A stretch of DNA of 17,157 nt from contig PXQL01000110.1 of the NCBI GenBank assembly GCA_003021335.1, positions 10,244 through 27,400 on the forward strand, read 5' to 3'. Under the pieces are notes generated by a model that searched no databases, had not been told where the DNA came from, and worked only from the letters and a program-made list of their open reading frames with translations. This stretch comes from Halobacteriales archaeon QH_10_67_13. GTDB taxonomy: Archaea > Halobacteriota > Halobacteria > Halobacteriales > Haloarculaceae. Both the position numbers and the translations under genes were made by a program. Positions 6,757 to 13,596 of the stretch are shown here, piece by piece (the stretch's first letter is position 1; each line of letters opens with the position of its first letter).

Positions 6757-6816
6757 ATGACCGGTATGGACGAGCGCCGGGTCGGTACTGACCGCGAGCG
6801 TCGGTGGTCGCCGTGA
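6757..6816 (+). CDS. Possible 19-residue leader peptide coupled to the cysteine synthase start
   Basis: The frame MTGMDERRVGTDRERRWSP runs from the ATG at 6757 to a TGA at 6814-6816. That TGA overlaps the GTG at 6813 of the cysteine synthase frame (GTGA), the usual layout for translational coupling. A TATA-like element lies about 30 bp upstream, so the ATG could begin a leaderless mRNA. The peptide is highly charged, with no cysteine or methionine run that would suggest attenuation by sulfur amino acids. It may be a real short leader or simply a chance frame in front of the gene. Confidence 0.3.
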   Translation: MTGMDERRVGTDRERRWSP

Positions 6817-7753
6817 GTCGCGAGCCGCTGTCGTCGGTTCTTGAAACCGTCGGCGACACACCCCTGGTGCGGGTCCAGGCCAGTCCCGACGCCGTCCCGG
6901 TGTACGCGAAACTCGAGTCGTTCAATCCTGGGGCGAGCATCAAAGACCGGATCGGCGTCGCGATGCTCGAGGGGCTGCTCGAGCGCGGCGAGCTCGAACC
7001 CGGCGGGTGGCACTGGCGGCGACCCAGCTCGATCTCGAGGCAGTCTTCGTCGTCCCTGAGGAGTTCAGCGTCGAGAAACAGACCCTGATGCGGGCCCTCG
7101 GGGCCGAGGTAATAAACACGCCGACCGAGGCGGGCATGACGAGGGCGATCGAGCACGCCCGCGAGCTGGCGGCCGAGACCGACAATGCAGTGGTCCCCGA
7201 GCAGTTCTCGAACCCGCTGAACCCGGCGGCCCACGAGCGCTCGACCGCCCCAGAGATCTACGACGCCCTGGACGGCGCGGTCGGGGCGGTCGTCGCCGGC
7301 GCGGGGACCAGCGGCACGCTGATGGGACTGGCCCGGTATGCGCTGGATCAGGACCCGGACACCCACGTCGTCGCGGTCGAGCCCGAGGGGTCGCTGTACG
7401 CCCGAACAAAGGGCCACGAGGTCGAGCGCGGTGAGTACGCCATCGAGGGGATCGGCACGAGCGACCTCGAGAGCAAGCAGCTGTTCGATCCGGACCTGGT
7501 CGATGAGGTACGCCAGGTCGAGGATCGGGCGGCCCACGCCGAGCTCAAGCGCCTCGCGGCAGAGGAGGGCCAGCTGGTCGCCTCAAGCGCCGCCGCGGCC
7601 AGCGTCGCCGCCCGCGAGGTGGCCGAGCGGATCCGCGACGGCGAGCTCGCCGTCCCCCACGAGGCGGTCGTGACCGTCTTCCCCGACTCGAGCGAGCGGT
7701 ACCTCTCGAAGGGACTGTACGAGTCGTTCGAAACCTGGGCCGGCGAGGAGTGA
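6813..7753 (+). pseudogene. Cysteine synthase / cystathionine beta-synthase family gene broken by an internal deletion
   Basis: The first frame (start at GTG 6813 or 6804) gives the N-terminal half: ETVGDTPLVRV and the PLP-lysine motif NPGASIKDR (Lys44, codon 6942-6944), to GELEPGG at about 7008. Another frame then continues VALAATQLDLEAVFVVPEE through the phosphate loop GAGTSGT (7298-7318) to the stop at 7753. The highly conserved block between them, usually TxVEPTAGNTGIG, is absent. Replacing 13 codons there restores the frame if about 40 nt are missing. That block binds the substrate carboxylate, so neither fragment should be active. A GTG at 7007 could allow a C-terminal piece to be made, but it lacks the PLP lysine. 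The enzyme makes cysteine from O-acetyl- or O-phosphoserine, or cystathionine from serine and homocysteine. It has no C-terminal CBS or regulatory domain. Confidence 0.85.
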
Positions 7754-7775
7754 CCGGCCGCCGATTTCCGATACG

Positions 7776-9020
7776 ATGACACACCACGACACACCAGACG
7801 ACCGACGCGACGGCACCGAACAGTTCGACGACCTCGACGGCGAGGCCGACGCCCGCGCACAACGAGAGGGCGGGCAGATCGAGACGGCAGCGATCCACGC
7901 CGGCCAGCCACCAGACGAGCAGACCGGCGCGGTGATGCCGCCGATCTACGCCACTTCGACGTACGTCCAAGACGGGCCCGGCCAGGACCGGGGCTACGAG
8001 TACTCCCGGACCGGCAACCCGACCCGGACCGCGCTCGAGGCGAACCTCGCCGCGCTCGAGGGCGGGGCCCACGGCCGGGCTTTCGCGAGCGGGATGGCCG
8101 CGATCAACACCGTGCTCAACTTGCTCGAAGCGGGTGACCACGTGATCGCCGGCGACGACGTCTACGGCGGAACCTACCGGCTCTTCCGGGAGGTCTACGA
8201 GGACTACGACCTGTCGTTTTCGTTCGTGGACACGACCGACTTGGACGCAGTCGGGGCCGCTGTCCGCCCGGAGACCGCCTTGGTCTGGGTCGAGACGCCG
8301 ACGAACCCGCTGATGCGGATCAACGACATCGCGGCGCTGTCCCAGATAGCCCACGAGGCCGGCGCGCTCTGTGCGGTCGATAACACGTTCGCGACGCCGT
8401 ACCTCCAGCGCCCGCTCGAGCACGGCGCCGACATCGTCTCACACTCGCTGACGAAGTACCTCGGCGGACACTCGGACGTGGTCGGGGGCGCCCTGGTCAC
8501 CGACGACGCCGAGCTCAACGAGCGGCTCGGGTTCTACCAGAACAGCGTCGGCGCCACGCCGGACCCGTTCGCCTGCTTTCTTGTGCTCCGGGGCACGAAG
8601 ACCCTCCCTGTGCGGATGGATCGCCACTGCGAGAACGCTCGGACCCTTGCCGAACGCCTCGACGAGCACCCGGCCGTCGACCGGGTGTACTACCCGGGAC
8701 TGCCCGAGCACCCGAGCCACGAGCTCGCGGCCGAGCAGATGGACGATTTCGGCGGAATGGTGAGCTTCGAGCTGGCCGGAAGCTTAGACGAGGTCAGCGA
8801 GTTCGTCTCGGCGACCGAAGTATTCGCTTTAGCCGAGAGCCTCGGCGGCGTCGAGAGTCTCATCGAGCAGCCGGCGACGATGACCCACGCCTCTATCCCC
8901 CGCGAGGAGCGGCTCGCCGCCGGGCTCACCGACGGGCTGGTCCGGGCGAGCGTCGGGACCGAACACGTCGAGGACCTGTGGGCCGACATCGAACGGGCCC
9001 TTGCGACCGCGCTCGAGTGA
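7776..9020 (+). CDS. Cystathionine gamma-synthase/gamma-lyase family PLP enzyme
   Basis: The 414-residue protein belongs to the Cys/Met-metabolism PLP family. It has the phosphate-binding YSRTGNPT (76-83), the ETPTNP loop (173-178), AVDNTFATP with the ring-nitrogen aspartate (Asp202), and SLTKYLGGH with the Schiff-base lysine (Lys227). The C-terminal SLGGVESLIEQPATMTH stretch is also typical. About 30 extra acidic residues precede the usual start (QIETAAIHAG); a later start is possible, but no good one is seen. Synthase (homoserine ester plus cysteine to cystathionine) and lyase (cystathionine to cysteine) cannot be separated by motif. The position 22 bp after the cysteine synthase/CBS-like gene favours a transsulfuration pair. 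If that gene is truly dead, this enzyme may have lost its partner. Confidence 0.88.
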   Translation: MTHHDTPDDRRDGTEQFDDLDGEADARAQREGGQIETAAIHAGQPPDEQTGAVMPPIYATSTYVQDGPGQDRGYEYSRTGNPTRTALEANLAALEGGAHGRAFASGMAAINTVLNLLEAGDHVIAGDDVYGGTYRLFREVYEDYDLSFSFVDTTDLDAVGAAVRPETALVWVETPTNPLMRINDIAALSQIAHEAGALCAVDNTFATPYLQRPLEHGADIVSHSLTKYLGGHSDVVGGALVTDDAELNERLGFYQNSVGATPDPFACFLVLRGTKTLPVRMDRHCENARTLAERLDEHPAVDRVYYPGLPEHPSHELAAEQMDDFGGMVSFELAGSLDEVSEFVSATEVFALAESLGGVESLIEQPATMTHASIPREERLAAGLTDGLVRASVGTEHVEDLWADIERALATALE

Positions 9021-9170
9021 CTGTCGGCCCCGTCGGCACCGATCCGGCCCGCTCACCCGTTGATCCGCGTGAGACGAAGGACGCGACGACCGATCCCAAC
9101 ATCTCACGGATCGTACAGACGGACGGGGCTCGAGCTTCTCCGCGTCAGTATCCAGGAACGAAACCAACGG

Positions 9171-9596
9171 CTACCCAAGCTCGTCGGCGATCTCTGCCAG
9201 GCTGGAATCGGGCGGCTCCGGCGGCGAGTAGACAACCCGCTCGCCCGGCGGGCGGAGCCCGTAGGCGTACCCCTCGATGAGGATGTCGAGGACGATCGGG
9301 TCACCCGGTCCGAGCCCGGTCTCAGAGAGCCACTCGGCGAGCAGCTCCGCCTCGGGCGCCTCGACGCGGGCGAGCCGCCGGGTCCGAAAGGCTCCCCGCA
9401 GGGCTGGCTCGCCCTCAAGCGTACGCTCGACCCGTGCGTGCGCCCGGCGCCCGGCAAGCGAGAGGCTAATCCCGTCCCCGATCTCGACTCCGAGTTCGCC
9501 CGGGAGCGGGAGCTGGGGCCGGTCGGTCCAGCCGACCCGCTCGAGCGACACTCGGTGGCTCGTGACGGTGTCGTGATCGGAGACGAGCCGGTCCAC
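9171..9596 (-). CDS. Haloarchaeal protein of unknown function, possibly DUF7112-like
   Basis: The 141-residue protein starts at GTG 9596, one base after the S6e stop codon (TAG at 9600-9598), so it is very probably translated from the same mRNA. It has a beta-rich middle (GISLSLAGRRAHARVERT) and a C-terminal half with EWLSETGLGPGDPIVLDIL and EGYAYGLRPPGE. From memory the SDH-then-helix N-terminus and the YGLRxPGE motif resemble a haloarchaea-specific family annotated DUF7112; I hold this loosely. No catalytic motif, signal peptide or membrane helix is visible. Its place behind S6e hints at a translation-linked role, but this is only context. Confidence 0.7.
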   Translation of the reverse strand: MDRLVSDHDTVTSHRVSLERVGWTDRPQLPLPGELGVEIGDGISLSLAGRRAHARVERTLEGEPALRGAFRTRRLARVEAPEAELLAEWLSETGLGPGDPIVLDILIEGYAYGLRPPGERVVYSPPEPPDSSLAEIADELG

Positions 9597-9597
9597 G

Positions 9598-9975
9598 CTA
9601 CTCGAGCAGTTCCTCGACGGACTCCTCGCCCCGGCCGGTGATCTTCGCGTTGATCTGGCGGGTCGCGTCGCTCACTTCGGCGCCGCGGACGGTCACGCGC
9701 CGGCGCTCGCCGTCCCGGGAGGGATTGTAGCCCGTGCCGCCGGTCAGCAACACCGAGTGCAGCCCGGAGCCGCTGACGTCTGCCCGCATCGGTCGTCCGG
9801 CATCGTCGGAGCCGCCGGTCAGCTCGAGCGTGTACCCGGAGAGCCCGACGGCACCGCCGTCGACCTCCGCCTCGAGTGACTTCCCGATAAAGCGGTTTGC
9901 GTCCTGTTCGGAGACCTCAATCTGACGGGTGACGCCGTCGTCCGGGTCGGCGACGGCGACGGTGAACTCAGCCAT
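9598..9975 (-). CDS. rps6e: 30S ribosomal protein S6e
   Basis: The 125-residue protein matches archaeal S6e. It has a beta-strand start ([14 protein letters not shown]), the signature [14 protein letters not shown] (54-67), [20 protein letters not shown] (79-98) and the closing [12 protein letters not shown]6e binds the small ribosomal subunit; archaeal copies are short and lack the phosphorylated eukaryotic tail, as here. The frame stays open far upstream, antisense to the phosphoglycerate mutase gene, but the ATG at 9975 is the conserved start and the upstream part is a shadow. A TATA-like run lies about 23-29 bp before the ATG. It is divergent from gpmI and followed immediately by the unknown gene at 9596. 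Confidence 0.95.
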   Translation of the reverse strand: MAEFTVAVADPDDGVTRQIEVSEQDANRFIGKSLEAEVDGGAVGLSGYTLELTGGSDDAGRPMRADVSGSGLHSVLLTGGTGYNPSRDGERRRVTVRGAEVSDATRQINAKITGRGEESVEELLE

Positions 9976-9993
9976 ACGGAAAGAAATCGAGCG

Positions 9994-10024
9994 CGGGCAA
10001 AAAGCCCGTCGGACCGAAACGGTC
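9994..10024. promoter_or_regulatory. Divergent promoter region with two short palindromes (S6e / gpmI)
   Basis: CGGGCAAAAAGCCCG (9994-10008) has perfect 5-bp arms around A5, and GACCGAAACGGTC (10012-10024) has perfect 5-bp arms around three A's. On the minus strand the first contains CTTTTTG, about 23-29 bp before the S6e ATG, and can serve as its TATA-like element. The two palindromes lie only 3 bp apart between divergent genes, which would suit a regulator site. GpmI starts 26 bp to the right of the second palindrome. Confidence 0.4.
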
Positions 10025-10050
10025 GTGAGCCTGGCCCGGCGACCGGCGGT

Positions 10051-11574
10051 ATGGAGCTCGCGCTGGTCGTCCTCGACGGGTGGGGACTGAACCCCGACCC
10101 GGTGCGAGACGCCGTCGCGGCCGCCGACACACCGACCGTCGACCGACTCCGGGCGCAGGGAGCGAGCGCGCGGCTCACGACCCACGGCCCGGCGGTCGGC
10201 CTGCCGGAAGGACAGATGGGAAACAGCGAGGTCGGACACGTCACGATCGGCGCCGGCCGGGTCGTCCGCCAGGAGTCGGCCCGGATCACCGACGCGATCG
10301 CGCGCTGGCGCGGCGAGACGACGACCGCCGACGACCCGCCGATCGACGAGAATCCCGCGATCGGGCGTGCGTTCGAGTACGCTCGCGAACATGATGGCCG
10401 CGTGCACCTGCTCGGGCTGGTCGGCGACGGCGGCGTCCACGCCTCCCAGGCGCACCTTCACGCGTTGATCGAGCTCGCGGCGGAGTGGGGGATCGAGGCG
10501 GTCACCCACGCGTTCACCGACGGCCGGGACACACCGCCGACCAGCGCCCGCGAGCACCTCGGCTCGCTCGCCGACCGCGTCGCCGCCAGTGACACCGGCG
10601 CGGTGGCGACCGTCTCGGGGCGGTACCACGCGATGGACCGCGACGAGAACTGGGAGCGGACCCGTCGGGTCTACGACGCGATCGTCGACCGGGAGGCGGC
10701 GTGCGTCGCGCCCGACCCCGTGACCGCCCTCAAGCGGGCCTACGACCGGGGCACGACCGACGAGTTCCTCCCGCCGACGCTGATCGAGGGCGGGCCGGGG
10801 CTCGCCGACGGCGACGCGGCCGTGTTCGTCAACTTCCGGGCCGACCGGGCCCGCCAGCTCACCCGGCTGCTCGCCGGCGAGCGCTTGGCCGAACCGCCGG
10901 CGATCGAGCTCGTCACCATGACCGAGTACGACGACGGTCTCGACGTGGGTGTGGCGTTTCCGCCCCGCCGGCCGGCCGCGACGCTGGGCGCAGTGCTCGC
11001 CGACCGGGGCTACACACAGCTCCGGATCGCCGAGACCGAAAAGTACGCCCACGTCACGTACTTTTTCAACGGCGGCCGCGAGCGGGAGTACCCCGGCGAG
11101 CGCCGCGAGATCGTCCCCAGCCCAGACGTGCCGACCTACGACCGTCAGCCCGAGATGAGCGCTCGGGGCGTGACCGGTCGTGCGATCGGCGTCATCGAAG
11201 ACGCCGACCCAGACGTGGTCGTATTGAACTACGCCAACCCCGACATGGTCGGCCACACCGGTGATTACGAGGCCGCGATCGCGGCCTGCGAGGCCGTCGA
11301 CGGCCAGCTCGATCGTCTCGCCGCGGCGATTTCGGCGGCCGGTGGGGACCTGCTGGTCACCGCCGATCACGGAAACGCAGACGAGATGGGTACGGTCGAC
11401 GATCCGCACACCGCCCACACCACGAACCCGACGCCATTCGTGTACTCCCCCGCGACCGGCTCGGCGGGGACGGCCCGGGACGGCAGTCTCGCGGACATCG
11501 CCCCGACCGTGCTCGCGCTCCTCGGGGAGGACCGTCCGGCGGAGATGACCGGCCGGCCGCTCCTAGATCGATGA
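10051..11574 (+). CDS. gpmI: 2,3-bisphosphoglycerate-independent phosphoglycerate mutase
   Basis: The 507-residue enzyme interconverts 3- and 2-phosphoglycerate in glycolysis and gluconeogenesis. The alkaline-phosphatase-type metal site is intact. It shows VVLDGWG with Asp9, [10 protein letters not shown] with the phosphorylated Ser59, DGGVHASQ (126-133), FTDGRDTPP (155-163), [10 protein letters not shown] (189-198), [12 protein letters not shown], and ADHGNADEM for the second metal. Length equals that of bacterial GpmI (about 510), and it is not the shorter archaeal ApgM type. The ATG at 10051 has no clear Shine-Dalgarno, as is common in haloarchaea. The stop overlaps the truA start by four bases (ATGA, 11571-11574), so the two are translationally coupled. 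Confidence 0.95.
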   Translation: MELALVVLDGWGLNPDPVRDAVAAADTPTVDRLRAQGASARLTTHGPAVGLPEGQMGNSEVGHVTIGAGRVVRQESARITDAIARWRGETTTADDPPIDENPAIGRAFEYAREHDGRVHLLGLVGDGGVHASQAHLHALIELAAEWGIEAVTHAFTDGRDTPPTSAREHLGSLADRVAASDTGAVATVSGRYHAMDRDENWERTRRVYDAIVDREAACVAPDPVTALKRAYDRGTTDEFLPPTLIEGGPGLADGDAAVFVNFRADRARQLTRLLAGERLAEPPAIELVTMTEYDDGLDVGVAFPPRRPAATLGAVLADRGYTQLRIAETEKYAHVTYFFNGGREREYPGERREIVPSPDVPTYDRQPEMSARGVTGRAIGVIEDADPDVVVLNYANPDMVGHTGDYEAAIAACEAVDGQLDRLAAAISAAGGDLLVTADHGNADEMGTVDDPHTAHTTNPTPFVYSPATGSAGTARDGSLADIAPTVLALLGEDRPAEMTGRPLLDR

Positions 11575-12340
11575 CCGGTCGTCGCGCCTACCGGATCGCC
11601 TACGACGGCCGTGCGTACCGCGGGTTCCAGCGCCAGCCAGACGTCCCGACCGTCGAAGACGCGCTGCTGGAGGCGCTCTGCACGCTGGAGGTGTGTGCGG
11701 GCGAGACGCCCTCGGGGTACGCGGCGGCCAGCCGGACCGACGCCGGCGTCTCGGCGCTCACACAGACGGTCGCGTTCGACGCGCCCGACTGGCTCTCACC
11801 GGCGGCGCTGAACGGTCGCCTCCCGGATGACGTTCAGGCCTGGGCGCGTGCGCCGGTTGCACCGGAGTTTCACGCCACCCACGACGCCACCGGGTTCGCG
11901 ACCGCCTCGAGGCACTCGCCGGCGAACACGACTTTCACAACCTCACGCCCGACGAGACCGGAACGGTTCGGGAGCTGTCGGTCGGACTCGAGCGCTCCGG
12001 GGAGTTTCTGCTGTGTCGGTTCCGGGCCGGCGGATTCCCGCGCCAGCTGGTCCGGCGGGCCGTTGGACTCCTCGAGCGGGCAGTTGAGGATCCCGGGCTG
12101 ATCGACCGGGCGCTCTCCCCGACCAAACTCGCCGGTCCCGAGGGAATCGGCCCCGCTCGCCCGGAGCCGCTGGTGCTCGTCGACATCCGGTACCGATCGC
12201 CGTCGTTTTCCGTCGACGACGAGGCGGCCGAGCGCGCCCACGAGCTATTTGAGGAGCGCCGGATCGAGCGGGCGACCGGCGCCAGGGTCGCCGCAACGCT
12301 GGCCGCTGGACTCGAGTCGGAGCCCGACCCCGAGGCGTGA
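11571..12340 (+). pseudogene. truA: tRNA pseudouridine synthase TruA gene with an internal deletion and frameshift
   Basis: TruA makes pseudouridine at positions 38-40 of tRNA anticodon arms. The first frame encodes YRIAYDGRAYRGFQRQP (7-23), the catalytic loop AASRTDAGVSAL (Asp57) and PEFHATHDAT up to about 11891. Another frame then reads RVRDRLEALAGEHDFHNLTPDE through CRFRAGGFPRQLVRRAVGLL to the TGA at 12338-12340. TruA proteins normally have about 20 residues between these blocks, with a conserved R-x-Y-x-Y strand holding the active-site tyrosine; they are missing here. The two parts total about 256 residues, against about 270-290 expected. As written, translation leaves the true frame after residue 107. 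Either the gene is dead or the assembly dropped about 50-60 nt. Its ATG overlaps the gpmI stop. Confidence 0.85.
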
Positions 12341-12360
12341 CCCTACCCCGGTTTCCGAAC

Positions 12361-12369
12361 GAATTTAGG
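12361..12369 (+). promoter_or_regulatory. TATA-like element before the amidohydrolase
   Basis: GAATTTAGG lies 23-31 bp upstream of the ATG at 12392, an AT-rich patch in GC-rich DNA. This suggests a leaderless transcript starting separately from gpmI-truA. Confidence 0.45.
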
Positions 12370-12391
12370 TGAGCGTCGCCAGTCAGGGTGC

Positions 12392-13525
12392 ATGCCAACG
12401 GTTCTGACCGGCGGACGGCTGCACACGGCGACCGACCGAGGAACGATCGATGGTGACCTGCTCATAGAGGACGGCCAGATCGCGGCGATCGGCTCGCTGG
12501 TCGATGCACACTCACACGCCGGCATGGCTGAGTGGGGCGAACCCGAGGACAGCGACTTCAACGAGGGGACCGACGCGACGACGCCACATGTCAGCGCTCT
12601 CGACGGCTTTCACCCACGGGACGAGGAGCTCAAACACGCCTTCCAGAGCGGCGTGACGTCGGTCTCGGCCCGGATGGGCTCGGGGAACGTGATCGGCGGC
12701 GTGATCTGTACGATGAAGACCTACGGGACGATCGCCGACGAGATGCTCGTCGCCGAGGACGGCATGAAAGCCGCGATGGGGGAGAATCCGAAGCGGTTCC
12801 ACGGCGAGCGCAAGGACCGCCAGCCCTCCACCCGGCCGGGCGTCGCGGCCACGCTCCGGCAGTCCTTCACCGCCGCGGAGGACTACCGCCGTCGGCGCGA
12901 GCAGGCCCGCGCGGACGACGAGCCCTTCGAGCGGGACATCGGCAAGGAAAACTTGGTGCGGGTACTCGAGGGAGAGCTCCCTCTGCGGGTCCACGCCCAC
13001 CGGGCCGACGACATCATGACGGTCTTCCGGATCGCCGAGGAGTTCGGCATCGAGGCGCTGTCGATCGAACACGCCACCGAGGGCCACCTGATCGCAGACC
13101 AGTTTGTCGAGCGAGATGTTCCGGCAGTGGTCGGCCCCTCAATCTCCTCGGCGACGAAATACGAGCTGCGCAACCTCACCTTCGAGACGCCCGGCATCCT
13201 CCACGAGGCCGGCGTCGACGTCGCGATCCAGACCGACGCGCCCGTCCTGCCCCAACAGCACCTCGATGTCTGCGTGGGACTGGCCGTTCGAGAAGGCTTC
13301 CCGGAGAAGGCCGCACTCGCGGCGGTCACCCGGACGCCGGCCGAGATCCTGGGCGTTCGCGACCGAGTCGGCACCCTTGAGGTCGGCACCGACGCCGATA
13401 TCGCGGTCTGGGACGGCCCCTTCTACGAGATGGGTACCCGGACCCAGCACGTGTTCATCGACGGCGAGCACGTCTTCGACCGCGCCGAAGACGCCGTCGA
13501 TCCCCGCGAAGCCTACGCCTGGTAG
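12392..13525 (+). CDS. Amidohydrolase, imidazolonepropionase-like; about 20 residues missing near the N-terminus
   Basis: The 377-residue protein has the amidohydrolase metal site: the HxH motif VDAHSHAG (His40, His42), VHAHRADD (His201/203), SIEHATEGH (His227) and the catalytic aspartate in IQTDAPVLP (Asp282). Other family segments are GSGNVIGGVICTMKTYG (97-112) and GENPKRFHGERKDRQPSTR (130-148). The C-terminal beta sandwich GTLEVGTDADIAVWDG also fits. The true substrate is unknown; relatives act on cyclic amides, dipeptides or imidazolone compounds. Normally the N-terminal sandwich strand (IAAIG) is followed by about 20 residues with a VxDAxGxxVxPG pattern before LVDAHSH. Here IAAIGS joins LVDAHSH directly at about 12494-12497, in frame. 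The barrel is intact, but the sandwich and approach to the active site would be disturbed. Confidence 0.85.
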   Translation: MPTVLTGGRLHTATDRGTIDGDLLIEDGQIAAIGSLVDAHSHAGMAEWGEPEDSDFNEGTDATTPHVSALDGFHPRDEELKHAFQSGVTSVSARMGSGNVIGGVICTMKTYGTIADEMLVAEDGMKAAMGENPKRFHGERKDRQPSTRPGVAATLRQSFTAAEDYRRRREQARADDEPFERDIGKENLVRVLEGELPLRVHAHRADDIMTVFRIAEEFGIEALSIEHATEGHLIADQFVERDVPAVVGPSISSATKYELRNLTFETPGILHEAGVDVAIQTDAPVLPQQHLDVCVGLAVREGFPEKAALAAVTRTPAEILGVRDRVGTLEVGTDADIAVWDGPFYEMGTRTQHVFIDGEHVFDRAEDAVDPREAYAW

Positions 13526-13563
13526 TCTCGATCGCGGACGATCGAGCCGGGGCCGCATCCGTG

Positions 13564-13571
13564 GGTTAAAA
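13564..13571 (+). promoter_or_regulatory. TATA box before the helicase gene
   Basis: GGTTAAAA lies 26-33 bp upstream of the ATG at 13597, the spacing of an archaeal TATA box for a leaderless mRNA. Confidence 0.55.
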
Positions 13572-13596
13572 CCGCACAAGGCCTCCAAACCTAACG

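Noticed and set aside
9976..11418. Long minus-strand extension of the S6e frame (606 residues in total)
   Set aside because: The part beyond the conserved S6e start is antisense to gpmI, whose codons and motifs are intact; long antisense frames are common at this GC content.
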